Source of the DNA: Salinibacillus kushneri
Lineage (GTDB): Bacteria > Bacillota > Bacilli > Bacillales > Alkalibacillaceae
Direction of reading: 5' to 3'
Length of the DNA: 64,000 nt
NCBI RefSeq assembly: GCF_900111405.1
Contig: NZ_FOHJ01000001.1
Location: 186,001 to 250,000, forward strand
Below the pieces are notes generated by a model that had not been told where the DNA came from, made no database searches, and saw nothing but the letters and a program-made list of their open reading frames with translations. The translations under genes were made by a program, and so were the position numbers. Numbering within the stretch: position 1 is the first letter of the stretch; every line of letters starts with the position of its first letter. Of this stretch, positions 54,237 through 63,537 are shown in pieces.

Positions 54237-56247
54237 TTAATCCGATTCTTTCACATAATCCAGCAATCTACGGATGAGATGGGCCCGGTTTTTTACCTCC
54301 ATTTTTTTCAGTAACTGACTTACATGCTTTTTCACCGTAATCTGGCTTACCGAGAGTCTGTTGGCTATTTCACTATTGGTCAGTCCTTCCACAATTAATT
54401 CAGCAACCTCAAATTCTCTCGGTGAAAAGGGGAGACTCTTTTTCGGCAGATTTAAGTTTGTCGGTTCAGCTAAACTTGCGGCTAATTCATCTAAATAAGA
54501 GACTAATGGAGGTCCACGTACATCCAGCAAATAGGTAGGTGAAGGGACATTGGGGCCATAATCAAAATGGGTAGCACCCTTTACTTGTTCAAATCCCAAT
54601 CGCTTCAACATCTCCTGATACATTTTTAAAGGGGTAGACGTAAGAATTCGCCCTCCGGATAACAGTAGCGGCATTAGGCTATATAATAAAAAGGAACGCC
54701 TCACAGGATCCTCTGGGTTATGGACATCAATCATCCGGATAAACCAGCCCCCTACCTCATTATCCGCAACCTTCCATTCGCTTAGCTCCTTTATTGACAG
54801 TTGATGAAAATAACTTCGAGAAACCGGGAACTTCTGTAAAAAAGTTGCGGTTTATAGGAATGACAATGGACATTCCTACTGTATTTCCTTTTTCATCCTT
54901 TAACATTTTAAAAATATCATAGCCAAGCTGTTTCAATGTTTGAACATCTATTAATTCGTTCTCTTTTTGATTATGCTCACTGGAAACCCGAAACGAATAT
55001 TGATCATCCGTCTTGGGATTATAGTAGTCTACTTCATACTTAGGCGCATGTTCTTTACGATTTTCAAAATACTTTACAACATCTAAAAAGTTTTGCTTGT
55101 TGCCTGTCTCCAATCTATACTCAGTGCCTTCTGCCATATCAAACAAAGAGGAGGCAATCAAAGCATCTCCAAGATGGTAGACAAATTCCGAAATATATAA
55201 CTCTAGCTTTGTCTGCTTGGAGCTTGAAAATATCTTTTGCCGATAATATGCCGCTGCCCTTTTGGATATTTCATCATATCGCTGTGGGTGGCGGTGTTTA
55301 AAGTAATGATTCATAATCTGCCGCACAAAAGGGTCCAAAAACCAGCCATTCTTCCCCTGTTTGATAAAGGATAGCTTCACTAAATAATCAAATTGTACAC
55401 TGGATACTTCCTGATTTTTAATATAGGAAAGACTTTCTTCATTAAAATCATGAAGTATAGTTGAAATTTCCAACAGAGATCGAAATTCTGGATTTCTGTC
55501 CATTTCTTTCAAAAAGGTTTGTACGAGATATTCCATTACATCAAAGGCTTCCGTTAATTTTAGTTTATCATTTTGTGTTTTCTGCAATTTAGCGGTAAAT
55601 AAAGAAAGTGCAAGTGGATGCCCTTTCGTAAAATGCCATAGCTTATAAAGGGCTGAGGATTGATGACAGCCGCGGAGTTGTAAATAGAGCTTCACTTCTT
55701 CAAAGGTGAGCTTCTTTAATTCCAAGGTTTTAATTCCCTGCTGCCAAACCGGTGAAGAAAGCCATTCACCATGAAGCGAATGACGTCCTGACAAAATGAT
55801 AAGGATGTGTTCAGGAACTTCAGCGATAATATGCTCCTGAATCCATTCTGCAATAAGATTCTCCTCATCATAATGATCAATAAATAAAATAAAGGAATGG
55901 TTCTGACTTTGCCCAAAGCCCGAGAAATTTTGAGGGGAGTTCATTTCCTTTAGAATATCGATTAATGATTTCGAAAATAAATCAGGTATGGCCTTCAATC
56001 CTCGACAATCCAGGGTGAGAAAAGACTGGTTATGATTCGGTAGACGATGACAGAGCATCCTTACCAAAAGTGTTTTCCCAATGCCTGCAACACCATGGAT
56101 ATAAACCATACGATAAGGAAATTTTTCCGGATACGTAATGATTTCCTCCAATTGCCTTAATTCCTCATCCCGTCCAATGAATAAATCCAAATCTTTGTTA
56201 TTATAGAAGGGTGTTCGGTTTTGCTGGTTCGAATTTTTAAAGGCCAT
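54237..56247 (-). pseudogene. STAND ATPase - LuxR-type regulator, frameshifted
   Basis: One regulator in two frames. The first part (to 54760) has an NTPase domain with Walker A GVAGIGKT (52-59), Walker B FILFIDHYDE, and MalT-like helical regions. The last part (54237-54734) carries a C-terminal LuxR helix-turn-helix (LPFSPREFEVAELIVEGLTNSEIANRL in sections). The linking residues FLQKFPVSRSYFHQLSIKEL are found in the second frame across the junction. A run of six T (minus strand; 54838-54843) that should be five explains the shift. Start at 56247 follows AAGGTGG at a long distance; an earlier in-frame ATG is at 56304. Target genes unknown; trehalose genes are adjacent but have their own TreR. 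Confidence 0.78.
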
Positions 56248-56315
56248 AATGACGGAAAGACCACCTTGTAAAATATTGAATATTTTGAAAATATTATAAC
56301 ACATTAGTTATAACG

Positions 56316-56343
56316 AACACCACCGGGAATTCGGTGGTGTTTT
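56316..56343. other. Perfect hairpin upstream of the STAND regulator
   Basis: AACACCACCG/CGGTGGTGTT with loop GGAATT. A short T run follows on the plus strand only. Could be a weak terminator or a regulatory site of the regulator gene. Confidence 0.5.
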
Positions 56344-56473
56344 GTCGAATGCGCACTATTTTCTTTTATATACTCTCGCGTCATATAGCTTAATGTAAAA
56401 GAAGCTGGATGATTTTGATCATGAGGATAATATCCGTTTAAACGTTCTTCCCCTTCTATTTTCACATCTTCCG

Positions 56474-56500
56474 AAAAAGCTGCCTCCAAGAGACAGCTTT
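56474..56500 (-). terminator. Terminator of the tre operon
   Basis: AAAGCTG/CAGCTTT stem with T5 on the minus strand; overlaps the treR stop. Confidence 0.75.
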
Positions 56501-57216
56501 TAGTTTTTCACTCGTCTGGCAAAATCAACAAACCGAAACTTATCAGGACGATGCCGTGATTCAGTAAACTGAAATAGACTTGTATCCTCTAAATAAACCA
56601 GACTTTTGATTACCACAACATTAAAATATCCCTCTAAATCGAGGAGCTGATAATCTTCCTCTGTTGGTTCTTCCACTGTTATTTCCTTTTCGGCAAATCC
56701 AATGTTTAAGCCCAATTCATGTTCGATATAATCATAAATGGAATGTTCACAAGTTTCTTTGGAAGGAAGCGGGACATACTCGGATAGAAAATAATCCTTA
56801 TCGAGAATAATTTTTTCGTCCGATATCTCCCTTACACGTACAACCTTCCAAATTTGGCTGTTTTCTGTCGCTTTGAGGATTTTATGAATATCCGAACCCG
56901 CTTCCATTACATTCATTTCTTTTACCACCGTCTTACTATTAAGCCGTAATTTCTCGGTTAATTCTTTATAACTGACAATTCCGGAGACAGGAAAGGAAAA
57001 TTTATTCAAATCAAGCACAACTGATCCTTTTCCTTGTATTTTTTGGATATAGCCTCCCTGTGATAGCAGATTCAGTGACTTTCGTATCGTTTCTCTTGAT
57101 GTATCATAAGCCTCCGCCAGCTCATTTTCAGATGGCAAAAGTGTGGAAGCAGGTAACGTATGTTCTCTGATTTTTTGTGCTAGGTCTTCATAAATAGAAA
57201 GATATTTCTTTTTCAT
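56500..57216 (-). CDS. treR: Trehalose operon repressor TreR (GntR family)
   Basis: A 238-residue GntR/HutC regulator: winged helix (LLPSENELAEAYDTSRETIRKSLNLLSQ in residues 26-55) and a UTRA effector domain. In B. subtilis TreR is released from DNA by trehalose-6-phosphate. Operators are before treP. Ten bp after treC, last gene of treP-treC-treR. Confidence 0.93.
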   Translation of the reverse strand: MKKKYLSIYEDLAQKIREHTLPASTLLPSENELAEAYDTSRETIRKSLNLLSQGGYIQKIQGKGSVVLDLNKFSFPVSGIVSYKELTEKLRLNSKTVVKEMNVMEAGSDIHKILKATENSQIWKVVRVREISDEKIILDKDYFLSEYVPLPSKETCEHSIYDYIEHELGLNIGFAEKEITVEEPTEEDYQLLDLEGYFNVVVIKSLVYLEDTSLFQFTESRHRPDKFRFVDFARRVKN

Positions 57217-57226
57217 TCTCCATCCC

Positions 57227-58888
57227 TCATGCTTTCACATGATACACAATCGATTCGTAAGGTCTTAGCTGTAATGAGGCTAATGTTGCGGACGAATCGT
57301 CATAGTTGGAAATAAGAATCTTCGCAGTTCCTTCAACATGAACAGGAAGTTCTACAGTCGTTTCTTCCCCGTAGAAGTTGCTTACGACAATCAGTTTCTC
57401 ATTCTCCAAATTGCGTGTATATGCGAAGATTTGTGGATCATCTTCCAATACTAATTGATAATCTCCATACGTAATAATATCATACTTTTTACGTAATTGA
57501 ATCAATTGCTGGTAATGATAAAAGATAGAGTCTGAATCTTGCATCGCCTTTTCCGCATTTATTTCCTGGTAGTTGTTTGCTACTTCAATCCATGGGGTAC
57601 CCTTCGTAAATCCAGCTTTTTCATCACTCGTCCACTGCATTGGGGTGCGTGCGTTATCCCGGGATTTTTGCTGAAGAATAGCCATAATTTCTTTATCAGC
57701 CTTTCCATCCTGCTTTAACATCTCATAAGCGTTTAGCGACTCCACATCCCGATATTGATCGATTGATGTAAAGTCAGGATTGGTCATACCGAATTCTTCG
57801 CCCTGATAAATATAAGGGGTTCCCTGCATCATATGAATCGTGGTTCCGAGCATCTTCGAAGATTTATCATGATAGTTCTCCACATCTCCAAAGCGGGATA
57901 CAACACGAGGCTGATCGTGATTACACCAGAACAGTGCATTCCAGCCACCACCTTCGTGCATGCCCTTTTGCCAATAGGACAGAATTTTTTTCAATTCTAC
58001 AAAATCAAAAGGGGCTTTTGTCCATTTTTCCCCATTTGGATAATCGACCTTCAAATGATGAAATTGGAAGGTCATATCTAGTTCCTGACGTTCTGGATTA
58101 GTATATAAAACACAATTTTCAAGCTTAGTTGATGACATTTCCCCAACGGTCATCATGTTATAAGGAGAAAAGGCATTTTGATTTAGTTCATGTAAATATT
58201 CATGAATACGTGGACCGTCAGTATAAAATTTACGGCCGTCGCCTGTATCATCATGAGGAAAATCCTGCTTTTTAGAAATAAGGTTAATGACATCAAGACG
58301 GAAACCATCGATGCCTTTTTCGGCCCAGAATCGAATCATTTCATAAAGCTTTTCACGTACCTTGGGATTTTCCCAGTTGATATCGGCTTGCGTAACATCA
58401 AATAAATGGAGGTAGTATTGTCCGGTCTTTTCATCATATTGCCAGGCAGGACCGCCAAATTTTGACTGCCAATTGTTAGGCACATCACCATCAACAGGGT
58501 CTTTCCAAATATAAAAATCCCGGAATTCATTTTCTTTAGAGGAAGCTGCCTGTTGAAACCATTCATGCTCAGTTGAGGTATGATTAATAACCAAATCCAT
58601 AATCAGTTTCATTCCACGCTTATGGGTTTCCTCTAACAATTCTTCAAAGTCCTCCATCGTCCCGTATTGTGGCTCTATGGAATAATAATCACTAATATCA
58701 TAACCATTATCTTTTTGCGGGGATTGATAAACCGGCGTCAACCAAATGACGTCGACACCGAGTTTATGAAGATAATCCAGCTTTTGATTAATCCCCTGAA
58801 TGTCTCCTATACCATTTCCGGTCGTATCATGGAAACTTTTTGGATAGATTTGGTACACAACCGCTTTTTTCCACCATGTCTCAGACAC
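57227..58888 (-). CDS. treC: Trehalose-6-phosphate hydrolase
   Basis: A 553-residue GH13 enzyme splitting trehalose-6-phosphate into glucose and glucose-6-phosphate. Catalytic Asp199 (GFRLDVINL), Glu250 (TVGEMSS) and the HDQPR transition-state Asp are present. GTG at 58888 is eight bases after AGGAG; the in-frame GTG at 58897 overlaps it. B. subtilis calls the gene treA. Confidence 0.95.
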   Translation of the reverse strand: MSETWWKKAVVYQIYPKSFHDTTGNGIGDIQGINQKLDYLHKLGVDVIWLTPVYQSPQKDNGYDISDYYSIEPQYGTMEDFEELLEETHKRGMKLIMDLVINHTSTEHEWFQQAASSKENEFRDFYIWKDPVDGDVPNNWQSKFGGPAWQYDEKTGQYYLHLFDVTQADINWENPKVREKLYEMIRFWAEKGIDGFRLDVINLISKKQDFPHDDTGDGRKFYTDGPRIHEYLHELNQNAFSPYNMMTVGEMSSTKLENCVLYTNPERQELDMTFQFHHLKVDYPNGEKWTKAPFDFVELKKILSYWQKGMHEGGGWNALFWCNHDQPRVVSRFGDVENYHDKSSKMLGTTIHMMQGTPYIYQGEEFGMTNPDFTSIDQYRDVESLNAYEMLKQDGKADKEIMAILQQKSRDNARTPMQWTSDEKAGFTKGTPWIEVANNYQEINAEKAMQDSDSIFYHYQQLIQLRKKYDIITYGDYQLVLEDDPQIFAYTRNLENEKLIVVSNFYGEETTVELPVHVEGTAKILISNYDDSSATLASLQLRPYESIVYHVKA

Positions 58889-58912
58889 GTGTCTCACTCC
58901 TGTTGTTCTAAA

Positions 58913-60844
58913 TTAACGAAATTTTCTTCTTGCAATGATGTAGGTAATTACAAATGGAATAATAAGGACAATGACAATTCCAATTAAGAACGACCATAAC
59001 CCGGATTGAATAGATAATGGTGCAGGAAGACCACCAATACCAACCGAGCTTGCCAAAACATCCTGGAACGTAATAAAGGCTCCGGCGATTGCTGTACCGG
59101 AAATCGCCGCATAAAACGGATATTTATATTGAAGGTTCACACCAAACATAGCCGGTTCTGTAATACCAAGCATTGCAGAAACTCCGGACGTTCCAGCCAA
59201 ACCTTTTACTTTTTCATCTTTGGCCGCTAACATTATGGCAAATACGGCTGCTCCCTGGGCAATATTCGATAGGGCAAGAATAGGCCACAGGAATGTTGTG
59301 CCCGTACTTCCGATAAGCTGCAGGTCCACTGCAAGGAAGGTATGGTGCATACCTGTAATAACCAATGGCGCATAAAGAAATCCATATAGCAGTCCACCGA
59401 TAATAGGAGCTACTTCAAATACCCATACGACTCCATCTGTAATCCATGTACCAACCGTATAGGTTACGGGTCCAATAATAATAAACGCGAGAAAACCAGT
59501 TACCAATAAAGCAACAGGCGGTACGATTAATAGCTGTAAAGAATCCATTACTCGCTTTTCGAGCCAAACTTGAATTCTTGCTAATACCCATGCTGCTACT
59601 AATACTGGTAGAACTTGTCCTTGATAACTTAACTGATTTACTTGAATACCAAATAAATTCCATGTTTCCCCTTCTCCTTGGGCAAAGTCACCGGCAGGCG
59701 TTAAATCGGGATGAACCATTATTAAACCTAATACGATACCAAGAAGCGGATTTCCACCAAACCGTTTGACAGCCGACCAGCCGATTAATGCTGGCAGGAA
59801 TGTGAAGGCTGTATTAGCGATAATATTAATCATATCTGCAAGTCCTGACCAGGAAGGGAACATTTCAATAATGGATTCATCCGTAAAGATTGGATTTACT
59901 AAAATGTTATTAATCCCTAGCAATAAACCAGCCGTTACAATAGCGGGTAAAATCGGGATGAAAATATCAGCTAATACTTTTACACCACGTTGTAAGGCAT
60001 TTTGCTTATTCCCTCCAGCAGCTTTCACATCCTCTTTTGATGCTTCTTCAATTCCAGTTTCTCGAACCATGGCTTTATAAACATTATCTACCGTACCTTG
60101 TCCAATAACGACTTGATATTGGCCATTAGCAGAAAATTGTCCCTTAACTAAATCCATGTTTTTCAGTTTTTCTTCGTCGACTTTATCTTCATCTGATAAA
60201 GCAAAGCGAAGTCGAGTTACACAGTGAGTGGCTGCTGCAATATTGTCCACCCCGCCTACTGCCTCAACGATTTCCTTCGCTTCATCACGATACTCACTCT
60301 CCTTTTTATTGGATGGTTTTGCTTCGTTTTTTTCAACAGTTTGCTCTACAGTTTCCTCTTCACCTTTTACTTTTGCCTGTAGGAAAGCCGTTTCTCCAGC
60401 TATTGCTTTTTCCTCTTCCGTTTTTTCAAACACGTCCAGAACATCGCCATTGGTAATGACTGTAGGTGAAATGGAGCTTTCCGCTTTTTCCTTAATAAAG
60501 TCTAAGTCAAAGGTTATAAGGGAATCACCAATCTTTACTCGATCTCCTTGTTTAACATGGGCCTCAAAACCTTCACCATCTAAGGCAACCGTTTCCAAAC
60601 CAATGTGAATTAACACCTCTACCCCTGATTCACTACGCAGACCTACTGCGTGTTTGGTAGGAAATAATTGTACAATCTCCCCGTTTACAGGTGAAACTAC
60701 TTTTCCAGCAGTCGGCTCAATGGCCAAACCATCCCCCATCATTTTTTGAGCAAATGTGGGATCTGGAACATTTTCAAGATTTTTAATGACACCACTAAGA
60801 GGTGCATATAACGTTTCCCGATCGCTTCTTTCTTTATCTATCAC
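58913..60844 (-). CDS. treP: Trehalose PTS transporter with fused EIIA, EIIB and EIIC
   Basis: A 643-residue EIIABC. The N-terminal EIIA-glucose-type domain (1-160) has phospho-His80 in VLIHIGLET; the EIIB domain carries Cys208 in THCVTRLRF; the EIIC domain (270-640) has about ten helices. B. subtilis TreP lacks EIIA and borrows one, so this copy is self-sufficient after HPr. GTG start, eight bases after AGGAGG. First gene of the tre operon, with twin TreR sites and a cre-like box upstream. Confidence 0.93.
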   Translation of the reverse strand: MIDKERSDRETLYAPLSGVIKNLENVPDPTFAQKMMGDGLAIEPTAGKVVSPVNGEIVQLFPTKHAVGLRSESGVEVLIHIGLETVALDGEGFEAHVKQGDRVKIGDSLITFDLDFIKEKAESSISPTVITNGDVLDVFEKTEEEKAIAGETAFLQAKVKGEEETVEQTVEKNEAKPSNKKESEYRDEAKEIVEAVGGVDNIAAATHCVTRLRFALSDEDKVDEEKLKNMDLVKGQFSANGQYQVVIGQGTVDNVYKAMVRETGIEEASKEDVKAAGGNKQNALQRGVKVLADIFIPILPAIVTAGLLLGINNILVNPIFTDESIIEMFPSWSGLADMINIIANTAFTFLPALIGWSAVKRFGGNPLLGIVLGLIMVHPDLTPAGDFAQGEGETWNLFGIQVNQLSYQGQVLPVLVAAWVLARIQVWLEKRVMDSLQLLIVPPVALLVTGFLAFIIIGPVTYTVGTWITDGVVWVFEVAPIIGGLLYGFLYAPLVITGMHHTFLAVDLQLIGSTGTTFLWPILALSNIAQGAAVFAIMLAAKDEKVKGLAGTSGVSAMLGITEPAMFGVNLQYKYPFYAAISGTAIAGAFITFQDVLASSVGIGGLPAPLSIQSGLWSFLIGIVIVLIIPFVITYIIARRKFR

Positions 60845-60880
60845 CAGAAAGACCTCCTAATAATCAATTCCTAATGGTAA

Positions 60881-60960
60881 TAACTTGTATGTACAGGTTA
60901 CATTTTAAAGTATAACTTGTATGTACAGGTTGTGCAAGGGTTTTCATGAAAACGTTTAAA
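60881..60960 (-). promoter_or_regulatory. tre promoter, twin TreR operators and cre-like box
   Basis: TAACTTGTATGTACAGGTT occurs twice as exact copies (60881-60899, 60913-60931), 32 bp apart. The promoter TTGCAC (60932-60937), 17-bp spacer, TATACT (60909-60914) runs between and through them. TGAAAACGTTTAAA (60947-60960) is a cre-like match upstream. Confidence 0.85.
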
Positions 60961-61123
60961 AATTCCACACCTATTTAGTTCATTTTAGGTTTTCCTATTA
61001 AAAGGAATTCATGCAGGGTGAATAGGCAGAGCGAGCTGTAGTGAGGTAAATAAATTTACGTTCCAGCAAATAAATTAAAATCACGGCTAATAAAGTACTC
61101 GGAAATGTCGAATAAATAAATGC

Positions 61124-61154
61124 AAAAAAGCCTGGATATACATTTATCCAGGCT
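61124..61154 (-). terminator. Terminator of lipoprotein gene
   Basis: AGCCTGGATA/TATCCAGGCT stem followed by T5-6 on the minus strand. Confidence 0.88.
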
Positions 61155-61194
61155 CAAAATGCTGAAGTAAATACCAGTCAAAGAGGATTTCTTA

Positions 61195-61785
61195 CTACTT
61201 AGGCGCTCCAATTTGAATATTTGCTGTAATTTGGGTTTCATTTTCCGTATCCGGTATGAGGGAACCAGAGAAATATCCTTTTTCTTTTTCAGACTGAATA
61301 GTGTACATGCCATCGATTTGAGTCTCTGCCATAATGGTATATCCATTCGCTTCTGCGTACGTTTTCAATTCATCATATGCCCGCTCCATATCCCCTTCAA
61401 AGAGATACGTAATCGAATCGATTTCTCCACCGCTTTTAGTATGATCACTCATTTCTGAAACACTAATAACATTTGCATCACTTGGTAAAGGAAAGTCATC
61501 AGGAAAGCTTTCGGGCAAAGTAAGGTTTTCTCCTGATTGACTGTTGAATGAGGATTCTCCATCTGATGAGGATATAGTGGCTGTTTCTCCGTCTGATGAC
61601 ACTTCAAACCTTTCTTCATTTCCATCTGATTCCTTCATTGAAACATCTACATTTCCGTCCGAAGCATCCTTCATGTCGATTTCCATTTCCTCTCCATTTT
61701 CCCCTGGAATCGTAATGGAGCGACATCCGATAGTAATAAACACAACCAGTATACCCAAAAAGCTTAATAGCATTGCTTTTTTCAT
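61195..61785 (-). CDS. Predicted lipoprotein, function unknown
   Basis: A 196-residue protein. Signal peptide MKKAMLLSFLGILVVFITIGC with a lipobox ending at Cys. The mature part starts with a highly acidic Ser/Asp-rich stretch (SSDGETATISSSDGESS) and ends in a globular domain (PDDFPLPSDANVISVS ... YAEANGYTIMAETQ). ATG at 61785 chosen for the signal peptide; ATG at 61794 is closer to GGAAGGG and possible. Surface-exposed, family not named. Confidence 0.7.
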   Translation of the reverse strand: MKKAMLLSFLGILVVFITIGCRSITIPGENGEEMEIDMKDASDGNVDVSMKESDGNEERFEVSSDGETATISSSDGESSFNSQSGENLTLPESFPDDFPLPSDANVISVSEMSDHTKSGGEIDSITYLFEGDMERAYDELKTYAEANGYTIMAETQIDGMYTIQSEKEKGYFSGSLIPDTENETQITANIQIGAPK

Positions 61786-61910
61786 TATTTCCATTCCCTT
61801 CCTTCTTATTTCTCAAATAACATATCACGAGGAAAGAAATGAAAAAATTATACTTTGGTATACTTTCTTTGCTTAAGTAGGAAAAAGTCAGATTACCAGC
61901 CAAGATATTT

Positions 61911-61945
61911 AAAAAAATGAGTCAAGTGCTGCGGACACTTGACCC
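61911..61945 (-). terminator. Terminator of minJ
   Basis: GTCAAGTG/CACTTGAC stem with T7 on the minus strand. Confidence 0.88.
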
Positions 61946-61964
61946 ATGCAATATTGTATCATCC

Positions 61965-63179
61965 TTATCCAACATGATCTGGAAAATCCTGATACAGCCG
62001 AAATCTAGGTTTTTCTTTCACAAAAATCAATCCTAATTCATGATGATCCCCCTGATACATTGGACCTTGAACAAAGCGGATTTCTCCATCTACATTTCGA
62101 ACTTCAAGCTTACAAAAAGTCCGACTTTCCTGAAGGGCATCATAAAATTCATTTTCATTTGAAACTGATATCTGGTGAACCTTCTCCACTCTTTCACCTG
62201 ACTTGAGACCCATCTTATCAGCAGGAGAATCCTTGATAACAGCTAATATAATGAGTCCCTTAGGATGAGGAGTGAAAAGGCCCGGTTTTTCCAAATCCAG
62301 AAAACGTACATACAATTGGATAAGAGCCCGTCCGACAAAAGCGGTAGCTATACCAATATAAATAAAAATCGGATCATAGAAACTTCCTGCGGCAAAAATA
62401 CCGGTAATAAGCCCCAGGGTTAGAACCCATTTTCCAAATAATCTGCCGCCTTGATTGGAAAAGTGTCCTTGAAATGCATGCTGAACACCTATCAGTAATG
62501 GAAATACCATTAATCCATAGCCCCCATCACCTAATGGAAACAGCGGCCACCAGGAAAATAGACTATCAATCACACCATTCGGAACGGGTACAAGCAAAGG
62601 CACAACACTTAAACGTTTTACATGATGTTTTCCAATATACTTTCCCCGTTTTCCCTTAATTAATTTAGGATAAGCATATTCTTTGTTTGTCGTAAACCAT
62701 AAGACAGACTCAATGACCAGAAAAACAGCTGTTAAGGCTAAAAGAAGCGGAAGACTGGTTCCTGAGAGTTCGTTCATCCACCCATTTGGTAATAGATTAA
62801 TCGTGAGGGAAAATTCACGAATCAAACCAAGAATTAAAATTATCGTACTCATAACATAGCCCGCTGAGAGAAAATACAGCCTTCCTGTGACAGTTCCTAT
62901 AATAGATAACACAGAAATCATTAATAGAACCGGGTAGGATAATACACCACCTGAAATAATCAACAAAGCAGATAAAATCACACCACTAACCAAGCTAATC
63001 AGCCACGTTCTACTCCACTCTGTACCGAAGCCATAAACACTGGAACCAAAATCGTTCCGTTCTTGTTTCCTTCGATAATAGGATGTAATTATGGTTAATA
63101 AAATAGCCCAATATAACAGAGGCTGTCCAATCAGCCAGATGAAACCTTCTCCTATTTCTATAAGCCATTGATTTATCAT
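61965..63179 (-). CDS. minJ: Cell-division topological determinant MinJ
   Basis: A 404-residue polytopic membrane protein with about eight helices in the first 290 residues and a cytoplasmic PDZ domain near 300-385 (ILAVIKDSPADKMGLKSGERVEKVHQI). MinJ bridges MinD to DivIVA in B. subtilis. Placed next to a C-terminal processing protease gene, as minJ/yvjD is next to ctpB/yvjB. Confidence 0.88.
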   Translation of the reverse strand: MINQWLIEIGEGFIWLIGQPLLYWAILLTIITSYYRRKQERNDFGSSVYGFGTEWSRTWLISLVSGVILSALLIISGGVLSYPVLLMISVLSIIGTVTGRLYFLSAGYVMSTIILILGLIREFSLTINLLPNGWMNELSGTSLPLLLALTAVFLVIESVLWFTTNKEYAYPKLIKGKRGKYIGKHHVKRLSVVPLLVPVPNGVIDSLFSWWPLFPLGDGGYGLMVFPLLIGVQHAFQGHFSNQGGRLFGKWVLTLGLITGIFAAGSFYDPIFIYIGIATAFVGRALIQLYVRFLDLEKPGLFTPHPKGLIILAVIKDSPADKMGLKSGERVEKVHQISVSNENEFYDALQESRTFCKLEVRNVDGEIRFVQGPMYQGDHHELGLIFVKEKPRFRLYQDFPDHVG

Positions 63180-63492
63180 GTTGTACCTCCGATATGAAAT
63201 GCATTCGTTACTATAAATTCTACAAAATATTACTGTTTCCTGCTAGTCCCAGTCTTCGGATTTAATAGATTTAACATATGTCAAACAAAAACTATCGGCT
63301 GAATCCTGGTACCACAGGTTTAAAGACAATCAAAGTATAAAATATTTATTTACTGGAACATAAGCTTGAATTAAAAACTTCCTTAATTATTATTGAAAAT
63401 GGTGAAAAAGGACGAAACAGGTGAAATTTCATTTTTTAAAGGTTCAATCCAACCGAGGACAAACCACTTCTTAAGCCCTTGCTAAACATAAA

Positions 63493-63535
63493 ACAGCCTG
63501 CCACTTTGCAACGTAGCAAGCTGTCGTTTTATGGT
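63493..63535 (-). terminator. Terminator of the ctp gene
   Basis: ACAGCCTGCCAC and GTAGCAAGCTGT form a 12-bp stem with three G-T pairs, followed by TTTTA on the minus strand. Confidence 0.75.
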
Positions 63536-63537
63536 TT

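Noticed and set aside
56304-56489. Small gene (61 codons) between treR and the STAND regulator
   Set aside because: It starts within the treR terminator, runs through the hairpin at 56316-56343 and has no separate ribosome binding site or family match. It could be a decayed fragment.
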